Source: Halorhabdus utahensis DSM 12940 | Lineage (GTDB): Archaea; Halobacteriota; Halobacteria; Halobacteriales; Haloarculaceae | Assembly (NCBI RefSeq): GCF_000023945.1 | Contig: NC_013158.1 | Span: 1,860,001-1,924,000 of the forward strand | DNA: 64,000 nt | Direction of reading: 5' to 3' | Shown: positions 25,227 through 34,136 of the stretch, in pieces | Layout of the letters: every line of letters begins with the position of its first letter | Position numbering within the stretch: position 1 is the stretch's first letter | Notes under the pieces: generated by a model | The model's input: only the letters and a program-made list of their open reading frames with translations | The model's database searches: none | Told to the model about the DNA's origin: nothing | Position numbers and translations under genes: made by a program

Positions 25227-27181
25227 GCCGACCACCTCGATCCGGCCCGCGTGAGTGCAACGCCCAGTTCTTCCTCGTCTGCCCAGTCGATGACCCGGAC
25301 GCCGGCCTCCCGTAACGCCTCGATCCGGTGGCGCCGTTCGAGGCGGACGAGTCGTTCGCCGACGGTTTCGCCCGTCGTCACGTCCGGACTCAGCACCGTG
25401 ACCGGATGGCCGTACGCGCGGAGTCGATGGATCACGAAGTGGTAGGTGGGGTCCGTGAGTGCCGAAACCAGCACGACCTGGGTCTCCTCGGGGAACCGGC
25501 GGTGGAACTCCCGGACCCAGCGCGGGCTGAACGTATCGCTGTCGGGTGTCGTCGCCGGGAACGCGTCGTCGGTCGCCAGCACGCGCTCGACGCGTTCGCG
25601 GTGGTCGTACCCGGTCCCGGGCGCGATCCACACCGGCGTCGGTCCGAGTGCCGCGATCCCGACCCGGTCGCCGGTCCCCAACAACGACCCACATAGCCGT
25701 CGAGCGGCCGCGATCGACCGTTCGAGTGCTGTCGGCTCGTCCGGCGCGGGTGCCGTATACGACGATCCGGCGGTCTCGATGGCGATGGCGACCGACGCGG
25801 CGTGTTCCTCCCGGAACTCGATCGTCGTGAGTTCCTCGCTCGGCGACCGCGCCAGGCGTTTCCAGTCGATGCGATTCGTCGGGTCGCCCGATCGATACTC
25901 CCGGGTCGCGTAGAACGCCACGCCGTCCCCGCCCTCGGCGGGGATCCGGCCGAGTGACTCGCTTGCGTGTTCGAACAGTGGGACCTGCACCGGTGTCGCC
26001 TGTAGCACCGGAATACAGTACAGCAACGTGTCGGCGTCTTCGACGGCCTCAACGAGTTGCGTGCGTGCCGACCGGCCCGCATAGTCCCGGACGATCGCGT
26101 AGACAGGACCGAACTCGTGTGTCCCTCGGCGGGCAGTCACTGTGTACTCGACGGTCGTTGCCTCGCCGGGCCGAAGTGCCGTCCCACGCCGCGGTGATCC
26201 CTCGACCACTGAGAGTCCTTCCGGGACGCCGTCGACGACCCGGAGATCGGGCAGCGTCCGGTCGCCGTCCTTGCGAACCGTCGTCGTCACCGTGACCTCG
26301 TCTCCGGGATCGGGATGGCGGGGATCGAGCGTCCGCTCGACGGTCAGCGTGGCGTCCGGCGGCGTCACGAACCGGGCGAACGCCAGGACGCCGATCGGGA
26401 CGGTCCCGGCCAGGATGATCCCGGCGTTCTGGACGAACAGGCCGAGGCCGACGAACGCGACGCCGAGCGGGACCAGCGGCCGGAAGCGCGCGCTGGTGAC
26501 GCCGTCGTATACCTGGCTTCCGCCGACCATCTCCGCCGCGAGATCGCTCGTCGAGTGGGTCTCCTCGGATCGCCGGTCGTCGTCGAGGACGAGCCGTCCT
26601 TCGCCCGCCTCATCGACGAGGTCGGACTCGCCTTCGAGTGTCGCGACCGTCCGCCTGACCAGCCGCTGGAAGTCCGAGGGGTCGTCGCTGAATAGGCCAC
26701 GAGCGCGTTCGGACAGCGACTCGGGGACCGACGCGTCGGCGTTCCGGAGGAACACGGAACTCGCCTCCTCACGCGGCCAGTCGCCGGCATCGATCGCGGC
26801 CAGTGCGGCCTCCGGTGTCGTCCCGCGCTTTCGGGCGAGAATCCTGGCCGCGAGTTCGCGAAGCCGATCGTGGATGTCGGCGCGATCCGGGAGGTATCCG
26901 GTTCCACTCCCGTCAAACTGTCCCAGCGTCCGGTCGAATTCGGTTCCGGGTGTCGGCGGCGTGGGCGTCCGTTCGACCGCTGGGGGCTCGATGCGACTCG
27001 ATGTCCGCCAGTCCCGGTAGACCAGCAACGCCATCACGCCGGCGATCACGCCGCCACCCCCGTACAGGACGGCCGTCAGGCTCGAGGTGCCGCCCGCCCC
27101 TGCCGTTAGGACTGCCACGCTCCCGCCGGCCAGCGACGCGAGGCCGATCACGACCGCGAACCGGCGGAGACTCTCGTTCAC
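25223..27181 (-). CDS. DUF58 domain protein with membrane anchors
   Basis: A 652-residue protein. Two membrane helices lie at the N-terminus (about 8-60), another hydrophobic pair near 235-285, and a vWA-like DUF58 domain in the C-terminal third with the signature YRSGDPTNRIDWKRLARSPSEEL and TTIEFREE. A CARF/BatD-like beta domain (about 290-370, VTVTTTVRKDGDRTLPDLRVVDGVPEG) precedes it. DUF58 proteins are clients of MoxR AAA+ chaperones, for which a surface-maturation or stress role is suggested. The ATG overlaps the DUF4129 stop (ATGA). Confidence 0.88.
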   Translation of the reverse strand: MNESLRRFAVVIGLASLAGGSVAVLTAGAGGTSSLTAVLYGGGGVIAGVMALLVYRDWRTSSRIEPPAVERTPTPPTPGTEFDRTLGQFDGSGTGYLPDRADIHDRLRELAARILARKRGTTPEAALAAIDAGDWPREEASSVFLRNADASVPESLSERARGLFSDDPSDFQRLVRRTVATLEGESDLVDEAGEGRLVLDDDRRSEETHSTSDLAAEMVGGSQVYDGVTSARFRPLVPLGVAFVGLGLFVQNAGIILAGTVPIGVLAFARFVTPPDATLTVERTLDPRHPDPGDEVTVTTTVRKDGDRTLPDLRVVDGVPEGLSVVEGSPRRGTALRPGEATTVEYTVTARRGTHEFGPVYAIVRDYAGRSARTQLVEAVEDADTLLYCIPVLQATPVQVPLFEHASESLGRIPAEGGDGVAFYATREYRSGDPTNRIDWKRLARSPSEELTTIEFREEHAASVAIAIETAGSSYTAPAPDEPTALERSIAAARRLCGSLLGTGDRVGIAALGPTPVWIAPGTGYDHRERVERVLATDDAFPATTPDSDTFSPRWVREFHRRFPEETQVVLVSALTDPTYHFVIHRLRAYGHPVTVLSPDVTTGETVGERLVRLERRHRIEALREAGVRVIDWADEEELGVALTRAGSRWSA

Positions 27182-28119
27182 GATCCCTCACCTCCCGTGT
27201 CTGCGTCTGTCTCGTCGGCTCCGTGGGTGGCTTCGATGTGTTCGAGTGCATCGACGGCACGCTTCCGGCGTGCCTCGGTCAGCGGTGCGTCGCCGTACCG
27301 GACTTCTTCGAACGTCTCGGTGAGCACGTGAACGTCCTCGGGATCCATCCCTCCCTCGATCGCCGTCGCCTCGAACTGTCTTGGGGTCGCCTCCTGGGGA
27401 TCGCCGACGCCCAGCAGCGTGACCATCTCCCCCCAGGCGCGATAGATCGCGTTGTCGGCCGCCCGCGGTGTCTCGGCGGCCTCGACGCGGTCGGCGGTGT
27501 TGCCGGCGACCGCTGCGAGATTCGAGAGGTCGGCATCGACGGCCTCCGCCTCGCCCCCCTCCTCGGCCGACAGGACCGACCGAAGCGAGTCGGATCGCCA
27601 GGCGAAGAAGGCGAGCACGGCGAAGACGCCCGCGCCGAGGACGATTCCGGTTGCCCCGCCGACGGGGAGCACCATCGGCGTCTCCGATCCGTCGCCGAAG
27701 CCCGTGGTCCCCTCTGTGGTCTGGGTTGTTGCTGTCCCCGGTGGCGTCTCCGATGGCGTCGGTGCCCCGGCTGTCGGGAAGTCCCCGAGCTGCACGAACA
27801 CGAGCCAGAGCGCAGCGGCGAACACTGCGGTCCCGATCGCCGTGCCGACGAGCCACTTGAAACTCTCCCAGGGGTCGCTGACGAACTGCACGAGCGTCGC
27901 CAGCAACCCGACGACGGCCATCGCGGTCAGGATCGCCCGGAGAGTCGGCGCGTCGATGTCCCCGGGTTGGGAACTCCCGCCATCTAGCGGCGGCTGTTCG
28001 AGGCCCACTGTGTCGCCGCCCTGCTCGGCGGTAAACAGCGGCCCGACCGCCACCGCGGCGAGGACCACGGCGACGATAGCGAGGAGGGCAACGACCCCCC
28101 GAGTGTGGTTCCTTGCCAT
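27178..28119 (-). CDS. DUF4129 domain membrane protein
   Basis: A 313-residue protein: signal/anchor helix at about 8-29, membrane segments at about 62-82, 92-112 and 150-172, and a C-terminal cytoplasmic helical DUF4129 domain (AIYRAWGEMVTLLGVGDPQEATPRQFEATAIEGG...LTETFEEVRYGDAPLTEARRKRA). DUF4129 commonly accompanies MoxR and DUF58. It lies 5 bp from the MoxR stop. Confidence 0.85.
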   Translation of the reverse strand: MARNHTRGVVALLAIVAVVLAAVAVGPLFTAEQGGDTVGLEQPPLDGGSSQPGDIDAPTLRAILTAMAVVGLLATLVQFVSDPWESFKWLVGTAIGTAVFAAALWLVFVQLGDFPTAGAPTPSETPPGTATTQTTEGTTGFGDGSETPMVLPVGGATGIVLGAGVFAVLAFFAWRSDSLRSVLSAEEGGEAEAVDADLSNLAAVAGNTADRVEAAETPRAADNAIYRAWGEMVTLLGVGDPQEATPRQFEATAIEGGMDPEDVHVLTETFEEVRYGDAPLTEARRKRAVDALEHIEATHGADETDADTGGEGS

Positions 28120-28124
28120 CCTCC

Positions 28125-29090
28125 TCAGGCGGTCGCGTCCGCCTGAACTGTCGGGACCGGCGTGTCCTCGACGATCTCCCGGACGAGCTCGCGCTTTTCG
28201 ATCTCCTGAACCGTGGCCTCGGGCGTGAGCACCAGCCGGTGAGCCAGGACTGGCTCGGCCATCCGGGTGACGTCGTCCGGAACGACGTAGTCACGCCCCT
28301 CGATCACGGCGAAGGCCCGACTCGCCTCCAGCAGGCGCTGGGTCCCACGCGGGGAGACACCGGTTCGAATGTGGTGGTGCGAGCGGGTCTCCCGCGTGAG
28401 GTCGAGCATGAACTCCCGGAGGTCTCCCTCGACGCTGACCGTCTCGGGAACGTCCCGGAGGGATTGGACTGTCCCGGATTCGAGTAATTTCTCGACCGAC
28501 GGCGTCGCCGCGTCACGCGCGAGTCGGCGATCGAGGATCGTCCGCTCGCCACTCCGATCGGGATACCCGAGCTGGGTCTTGATCAGGAAGCGGTCCTTCT
28601 GTGCCTCCGGCAGTTCGAACGTCCCGCTCTCCTCGATCGGGTTCTGGGTCGCGATCACGAAGAAGGGGGCGGGCAGCGGGTGGGTGTCGCCCTCGATGGT
28701 GACCTGGCCCTCCTCCATGGCTTCCAGCAGCGCCGACTGGGTCTTCGGCGGCGCGCGGTTGAGTTCGTCCGCCAGCACGACGTTCGCAAAGAGCGGCCCC
28801 TGGCGGAACTCGAACTCCCGGTCGCGCTGGTTGAACACCTGGCTCCCCATGACGTCCGCCGGCAGGAGGTCCGGCGTGAGCTGGACGCGCGAGAACGACA
28901 GCCCCAGCACCGTCGCCGTCGAGCGCGCCGTCAGCGTCTTGCCCGTCCCCGGTACGTCCTCGATCAGCACGTGTCCCCCGGCGAGCAGCCCCACGAGGAG
29001 GTCTTCGAAGAACGTCCGGTCGGCGACGACCGCCTCGTTCAACAGGTCGATTACCTCCCGACACTGCGTTGCCGCCGCGTCGATATCCAT
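28125..29090 (-). CDS. MoxR-family AAA+ ATPase
   Basis: A 321-residue AAA+ protein: Walker A EDVPGTGKT (Lys51), Walker B NVVLADELNRAPPK, sensor 1 FFVIATQNPIEESG, arginine finger in AQKDRFLI, and the C-terminal lid with SPRGTQRLLEASRAFA. This is a complete MoxR ATPase, a chaperone-like remodeller acting on the vWA-type partner encoded downstream. ATG 29090 is preferred to the GTG at 29114 because the family begins close to the first helix (AATQCREVIDLL). Confidence 0.92.
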   Translation of the reverse strand: MDIDAAATQCREVIDLLNEAVVADRTFFEDLLVGLLAGGHVLIEDVPGTGKTLTARSTATVLGLSFSRVQLTPDLLPADVMGSQVFNQRDREFEFRQGPLFANVVLADELNRAPPKTQSALLEAMEEGQVTIEGDTHPLPAPFFVIATQNPIEESGTFELPEAQKDRFLIKTQLGYPDRSGERTILDRRLARDAATPSVEKLLESGTVQSLRDVPETVSVEGDLREFMLDLTRETRSHHHIRTGVSPRGTQRLLEASRAFAVIEGRDYVVPDDVTRMAEPVLAHRLVLTPEATVQEIEKRELVREIVEDTPVPTVQADATA

Positions 29091-29315
29091 GTCGTGTGGT
29101 GACGGCCCGTCCACGTTTATAATTGTATAGGATTTTCTGCCGGAGAAGTGGGTGATGGGACTGGATTGGGAGTGACGGCAGGACTGTCTGGTTCGAACGG
29201 CTCGATCACTGGAACGTGCAGCGTGTCATCGAACGCGTCGGACGTTTTGTCTATCCAAGAGTAGTCTCCTCCAAGTGTCCAATACGATAAAACATTTATC
29301 TAACTGTTGAATATC

Positions 29316-29765
29316 ATGACTATGGGAGAGCCACTATCGCGACGCTGTGTCCTCCATTCTGTTGTTGCTGGAGTCAGTATCACCTCCCTTGCAGGGTGTA
29401 GTGCGCTCGATTCCGAGCCTTCCCTCATCCCAGTTGAGATCGCAAACTACACCCCTGAACGACACGAAATTACCGTCGATATCATTGATCGGGATGCCGA
29501 GGACCGAAGTGATGGGACCGTTCTCCGTGAGGTATACAAATTAGAACCATATGAGGACGGCAAAGAATACACTGTGCCCGACGTGCCGACGGTGCCGAAT
29601 CGTCCGTACATCGTCCGAGCAAAGATCGACGCAAAGACCCCACGGCACTACCACTACATCCCAGATTGCAAAACAAGAGAAAACCGCGAGGACAAACTGT
29701 ATCTATCCGTGCAACCGACCGAGAACGGAGCCACGGTCAGGTTTTACCAGGACGGATGTCGATAG
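29316..29765 (+). CDS. Tat lipoprotein of unknown function
   Basis: A 149-residue protein with a Tat-type lipoprotein signal (LSRRCVLHSVVAGVSITSLAGC), then a beta-rich domain (IPVEIANYTPERHEITVDIID...ATVRFYQDGC). Such domains resemble small immunoglobulin-like cell-surface lipoproteins. A second Met codon at 29322 could be used. The composition is lower in G+C than the operon to its left, so it marks the start of an acquired segment. Confidence 0.65.
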   Translation: MTMGEPLSRRCVLHSVVAGVSITSLAGCSALDSEPSLIPVEIANYTPERHEITVDIIDRDAEDRSDGTVLREVYKLEPYEDGKEYTVPDVPTVPNRPYIVRAKIDAKTPRHYHYIPDCKTRENREDKLYLSVQPTENGATVRFYQDGCR

Positions 29766-30322
29766 CGGGGGAAACCGGCGGACGAACGCCCATCACATCC
29801 AGTCGGCAGTCGCAAATCCGGGACCGGGCGGATCGACGCAAGTGTCTGCTAGCTGACCGCTAGTAGGAGCCACTGTCCGTCTACAACAACGGCTTTAGGG
29901 CGTAGGAACCGCTCGAAGAAGACAATACATTCTACCGCGATTATATCCTCCATGGCGACAGCGAACACGCTGACGACGAGGCGCATGACAACACCTGCGA
30001 GCGCCCATCGCCGCTGACGCGACGGCGGCTCTCGCCGGACCGGGGCGTCTCTATGGATAAGCTGATACAGTATCTCAGAGTGTTTCAAATAGGCGTACTT
30101 TATATCTGAAACGGGGCGAAACGCTCTCAAACCTGCTGTTCGAGCGGCACTGTGAAATCAATGATGTGCTACGCATGAGCGGTAATTGAGGAACGATTTT
30201 AGTTACTTGAGATCACTCTCATATTTCGTTTGTTTAATTATCAATTGAATATACTGTACATCTGAAAATATATTCTAAAACCATAATCTATTAATACTAT
30301 CTCTTTGATCTTTGGTTGCGTT
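29766..30322. other. A+T-rich intergenic region with a doubtful minus-strand frame
   Basis: About 550 bp between two exported-protein genes. An open frame of 93 codons at 29849-30130 on the minus strand has one hydrophobic stretch (ALAGVVMRLVVSVFAVAM) but no recognisable features. The segment 30190-30320 is strongly A+T-rich with possible TATA sequences (ATCTATTAATAC) for the gene at 30323. Confidence 0.45.
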
Positions 30323-32368
30323 ATGGCACCTGAAAACCACAAACCGGTTCACGACCCCCCGAGACGAAAAGTACTGAAAGCTCTTCTTGCAGCTGGCGTC
30401 ACTAGCCCGATCCTTAATAGAACGGCTGCCTCCGTACGTGGTCAATCCAGCAACAGTCTGAGTGAGATGAATGAACTCGACTACCATTTAGAGTACAGTG
30501 TTGAAGGGCATGATGGTGACAACGTAACTACGACTGGGTCTGTTCGATATGAAGAAAAGAAGTACGCAGCCGATTCATCGTTCTTCACCTGGCAGTCCGG
30601 TTCCTGGGTAAATACTGGTGGCACATCTCGAAAGAAGCCAATATACACTGGTCAAGTTTTCGCCCCAGGAACAAAGAACAGCAAACTAGAGATCGGGAAA
30701 GATGAAACATCGACTGATCTAATATTTGATAATCTTTACGCGTATATTGACGATGAAGACGATGATAAGGAGATTCCGAATAGAGCGTATCAAGAATACG
30801 TCTTCGATTGGGTCTGGTACCTGGTTGATCAAGCAATTCCATATGATATGCCACCACGTCCCCCGGTCGTCTCTGAAAACTCTAACAAAACGGAAACAGA
30901 TCCGGGACCTAACGGTGCGTCGATTACTTACTTCGATCCGACTCCATCGATAACAGAAGAATCCTATAGTGTAACGCACTCAGCTGATTGGAAATGGGAG
31001 ACAAGTACCACTCTCGATCCAGGCTGGAATTTCACATATGCCAACCGGGAAACCGATGTTGGCGAGTACATGTGGAGCCAAGAGGGTGGGTGGATGTTTA
31101 CGAAGGAGTCCCTTCACCAGATGTCGCTGGGCACTGGGTTTTGCATCTATAGGGAAGACGATGATGTCTGTGATACTCCAGATTGCCCAGACTGCCCCCC
31201 GTATGTCCCTTCGAATGCGATGGACTCTTCGATGAGTGCGATGTCGGCTACCGAAGAAGTGACTAAATCGGATTCCGGGTCGTGTTGCACGCTCGAAAGC
31301 GTTTCTCGACCGATCTCGGTTTCCTCTGACCATCTTGAGTCCGCGAAAAAGAAAGCGCGTGAATACGCGAAGCCGGTTCGCGACAATCCACGGAAGAAGT
31401 TCGAGGCGGAAGCTGTTCGTGGCTTTGAGCAAGCGCCGAAGATGGACACTGACTTCCGTTCGCTAGTTGCGTACCGGAGTGCGTCCGCACACGGACGTGG
31501 AGTTGGCGTTCGACAGAACAGTTTCAACGGCAAGATCAACGCCAACAACGCGACAAACCGCGCCAACCAGATGGAGAACAAGGCGAATGCTACTGCAAAC
31601 AAAGTCCGCTACACTGGCGACACCCTAGATTCGGTCATCGGTGAAGTCGGACAGATTGAGAAATCTATCCAATCCGCAATATCGTGGGCAGACAGCGCTA
31701 CGAGTGCGTTTAACGTTGACTGGTTCAGCGATGATGAGAAATTGAAGTATGCTGTGTCCGGACTTGAGTTCGCCGCCGGTAACCTTGACGACGCCGAACA
31801 CTACATCAAAAATCGGAACGCCAGTCGTTCGCGACGTGCCGACCACAGCAGCGCACTCCAGTCGCTGTACGACTCACTCCATAGCCAGATTGTAAACGAA
31901 TTGAGTGGTGTCGGTGACGCTCTCTCAGAACATGTTAAGTACGCGCGGAAGAACGCTGTGGCTTATCAGGAGCGGGCAGAAGATCGTAAGTCTGACGAGT
32001 ACCTCGCTGCGGCTGTCATCGATCTATTCTACGCGTACGCCTACGTCTCCGCAATTCCGGCGCTGAGGTCGGCTGACTTCGATGACGTTGACAAAGAGAA
32101 GCTGGAAGTGGAGCAGGAATTAACAGCTGATCATTATAATCGCCGCGCTACTCAAGATTTGAAGAGTGCCGAACGACTGTTAATGCGGATGGCAAGCTTG
32201 GAGTATAATACTGGTATCGAGTCGTTCGGCCTTTTTCAGGAGGCGGATGACCAGGCGGAAGCTGAGCAGGCATACCGACGCGCGATCATCACGGAAGAAT
32301 TCCTCAGCGCAACGGACACGCTCTACGAAGAATTCGATCTTCGAGGGAGATCAAAAAGAAGCCACTGA
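30323..32368 (+). CDS. Tat-exported protein with long helical C-terminus, function unknown
   Basis: A 681-residue protein. The N-terminus has a twin-arginine signal (PPRRKVLKALLAAGVTS) without lipobox Cys. Residues about 45-290 are aromatic-rich and beta-like (FFTWQSGSWVNTGG, WSQEGGWMFTKES); a Cys cluster follows (CDTPDCPDCPPY, then SGSCC). From about 330 the protein is helical with long Ala/Asn/Lys-rich segments (NANNATNRANQMENKANATANKV), suggesting a coiled or tubular helical bundle. The start at 30323 gives a conventional Tat signal. Low G+C and A/T-ending codons are unlike the left-hand neighbours, consistent with transfer. I do not recognise a family. Confidence 0.7.
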   Translation: MAPENHKPVHDPPRRKVLKALLAAGVTSPILNRTAASVRGQSSNSLSEMNELDYHLEYSVEGHDGDNVTTTGSVRYEEKKYAADSSFFTWQSGSWVNTGGTSRKKPIYTGQVFAPGTKNSKLEIGKDETSTDLIFDNLYAYIDDEDDDKEIPNRAYQEYVFDWVWYLVDQAIPYDMPPRPPVVSENSNKTETDPGPNGASITYFDPTPSITEESYSVTHSADWKWETSTTLDPGWNFTYANRETDVGEYMWSQEGGWMFTKESLHQMSLGTGFCIYREDDDVCDTPDCPDCPPYVPSNAMDSSMSAMSATEEVTKSDSGSCCTLESVSRPISVSSDHLESAKKKAREYAKPVRDNPRKKFEAEAVRGFEQAPKMDTDFRSLVAYRSASAHGRGVGVRQNSFNGKINANNATNRANQMENKANATANKVRYTGDTLDSVIGEVGQIEKSIQSAISWADSATSAFNVDWFSDDEKLKYAVSGLEFAAGNLDDAEHYIKNRNASRSRRADHSSALQSLYDSLHSQIVNELSGVGDALSEHVKYARKNAVAYQERAEDRKSDEYLAAAVIDLFYAYAYVSAIPALRSADFDDVDKEKLEVEQELTADHYNRRATQDLKSAERLLMRMASLEYNTGIESFGLFQEADDQAEAEQAYRRAIITEEFLSATDTLYEEFDLRGRSKRSH

Positions 32369-32581
32369 AGTAGGGATAGTTGATTGATATTGGATGGGTG
32401 GGTGTGTGAGTCGGCGGAGTCTTCGAAATTAACGGGCTCTTCTCGGAAATTCTGATCGTTCCCCCCATTCAATAGCTTTGGCTTTGCTGTGGAGGGTGGA
32501 GTCGCTTGCATGGCTGCTGTACCGCTATGCGACGAAACATCGAATTTTTATCAGGAGAAATTTTGCCGACTGGCCATATGG

Positions 32582-32953
32582 CTAGATTCGGAACAGCCGT
32601 GCGAGTTTTTCTTGTATCTCTTCTATCTTCCGCGGCGGAACTTTCCCGAGACGCCATGACTCCGAGTCGTCGCCCTTCGGTTTCACTCGCCCCTCAAATG
32701 AGACGGTAGTTATCAAATTCAGGATCACTACTGAGTCGCTGTCCAATCCATCAATTGTTCCGGGCAGTCTCACTTCACGAGAGAAGCTTTGCTTGTCACG
32801 CGATGAAACTGGGGCAACGACTACCGCTCTATCATCAGAATTCGTGTATTGGACGACAACTGCGGGATGGGGATCTTCAAATTCGCCCGGTTCGGCGTCT
32901 GCAGCAGGCCTAAAGTCAACGTGAATGAGATCCCCGTATTCCGGGAAACTCAA
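32582..32953 (-). CDS. MazF/PemK-like endoribonuclease toxin
   Basis: A 123-residue protein with the MazF/PemK fold pattern: N-terminal YGDLIHVDF (the usual GD-x-hydrophobic-VDF), then HPAVVVQ, VVVAPVSS and the C-terminal helix KIEEIQEKLARLF. MazF toxins cut RNA at short motifs. Its ATG overlaps the stop of the upstream 340-codon gene by 4 bp, as in toxin-antitoxin pairs. Confidence 0.7.
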   Translation of the reverse strand: MSFPEYGDLIHVDFRPAADAEPGEFEDPHPAVVVQYTNSDDRAVVVAPVSSRDKQSFSREVRLPGTIDGLDSDSVVILNLITTVSFEGRVKPKGDDSESWRLGKVPPRKIEEIQEKLARLFRI

Positions 32954-33972
32954 TCGGTAATCACCTCTGCTCCCATTTCCGAGACACGGCTGATCGTTTC
33001 CCCATCAAGCGATTGCTCGTCATCTTCTCCGTTTCCGCCTGACTCTAGTTTCTCCATGTCTTCTATTTCGGGTTCCAAGCCAACTGACTCTCTCCTCTCC
33101 CCCAGAGATTTTAGTTCGGCTTTCCATGAGCCATCCCGGTATTTTTCAGCATTTGCTTCAACCTCTGGACGAAGCTCATCCACGTTTTCGCCCCGCATCG
33201 TCTCAAGAGAAATCTCTTGGCCGACAAAATCCCAAACCGTGTTGTAGAACTTCCGAACAGCATTATTAATGAATGCCTGCTGGCCCGATGACAGTTCATC
33301 CGCTGCGTCAGCTTCCGAGATGATACTGGTCAGCAACGTCCGGTATTCTTCAAGCGGTTCTAGAGTGTGTTCCAAGACGTCAAGCTTCGCTATTTCCTCA
33401 CTCACTGAGACGAACTTCTTGTCCAGTTCATAATAGAACTCTGTCGAGTTCTGATGCCAATTCTCCCCGCCCCCGATTGCGTCAAGCGTTTGTTGGAGAC
33501 GAGCGCTTGCCGTATACAAATCAGTGAATCGAGCTGCATATTCATCCTTTGGCGCATACTCATCGTAGAAGTCTACCAAGTAGACTTTCGTTTCTTCCGC
33601 CGTCACGATTCTATCGAATTCGTCGTCAAGTTCCCTGAGAAAATAGTACGCAAATGCTTCTGTCGAAAGGTGGTCTTTGCTTGGCAGTCTACTTTCATCC
33701 AGGTACGCGATATCATCTCCGGGCCGAGGACCTAGCGCCACTCCAGTGTCTGTGGTAACGTCCTCAGGGGCAGGACCGTATTTGAACCAACCGAACGTCA
33801 GTCCCAGATTGCGGTCCTCATTGACGATATACTGGAGTTTGTTCAGACGAATCGTATCGAGATGGATCTCGCCTTCGGAAAATCGCCCCTCCTGTTTACC
33901 GAGATAGAGCGCATATTGGATCCCCTCTTTTATATCCAAAAGGAGGGATTCCTCGTCTCCGGGAGTGAGCAT
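32950..33972 (-). CDS. Panacea/SocA-like protein coupled to the toxin gene
   Basis: A 340-residue protein. The first about 90 residues (LDIKEGIQYALYLGKQEGRFS...LNKLQYIVNEDRNLGLTFGWFKYGPAPE) resemble the Panacea (DUF4065/SocA) domain: a helical start, then KLQY and a YGP motif. Panacea domains are antitoxins with many different toxins. The remaining part is helical and acidic and does not match a fold I know. It is much longer than usual antitoxins (100-200 residues), so an effector role is possible. Assignment is moderate. Confidence 0.5.
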   Translation of the reverse strand: MLTPGDEESLLLDIKEGIQYALYLGKQEGRFSEGEIHLDTIRLNKLQYIVNEDRNLGLTFGWFKYGPAPEDVTTDTGVALGPRPGDDIAYLDESRLPSKDHLSTEAFAYYFLRELDDEFDRIVTAEETKVYLVDFYDEYAPKDEYAARFTDLYTASARLQQTLDAIGGGENWHQNSTEFYYELDKKFVSVSEEIAKLDVLEHTLEPLEEYRTLLTSIISEADAADELSSGQQAFINNAVRKFYNTVWDFVGQEISLETMRGENVDELRPEVEANAEKYRDGSWKAELKSLGERRESVGLEPEIEDMEKLESGGNGEDDEQSLDGETISRVSEMGAEVITD

Positions 33973-34078
33973 GTGTATTCCTCTTAGCGTCTAATCACTT
34001 TATGTCTTTCATCGTATTTTCCCGGTCGATCTGTCTACCTCAAGCCAGTCTCTATATAAGACTTCAACACGACCCATC

Positions 34079-34094
34079 CCGGAAACCCGGAAAC
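34079..34094. promoter_or_regulatory. Tandem CCGGAAAC pair upstream of orc1/cdc6
   Basis: Two adjacent copies of CCGGAAAC (34079-34086 and 34087-34094), 43 bp before the Orc1/Cdc6 ATG. The second copy continues into GACCCCGACCGC, very similar to the site at 36899. Candidate operator or origin-recognition-like element, shared with the polB2 operon. Confidence 0.55.
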
Positions 34095-34136
34095 GACCCC
34101 GACCGCTTATGACGCTCGCCGCGAAATCGTCGCCTG

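Noticed and set aside
30275..30857. Minus-strand frames opposite the Tat protein gene
   Set aside because: They overlap the clear coding frame of the exported protein and have no start or composition of a gene.
33973..34136. Replication origin next to orc1
   Set aside because: Only short CCGGAAAC repeats and no A+T-rich unwinding stretch or long origin boxes are seen, so an origin cannot be supported; kept as regulatory motif.
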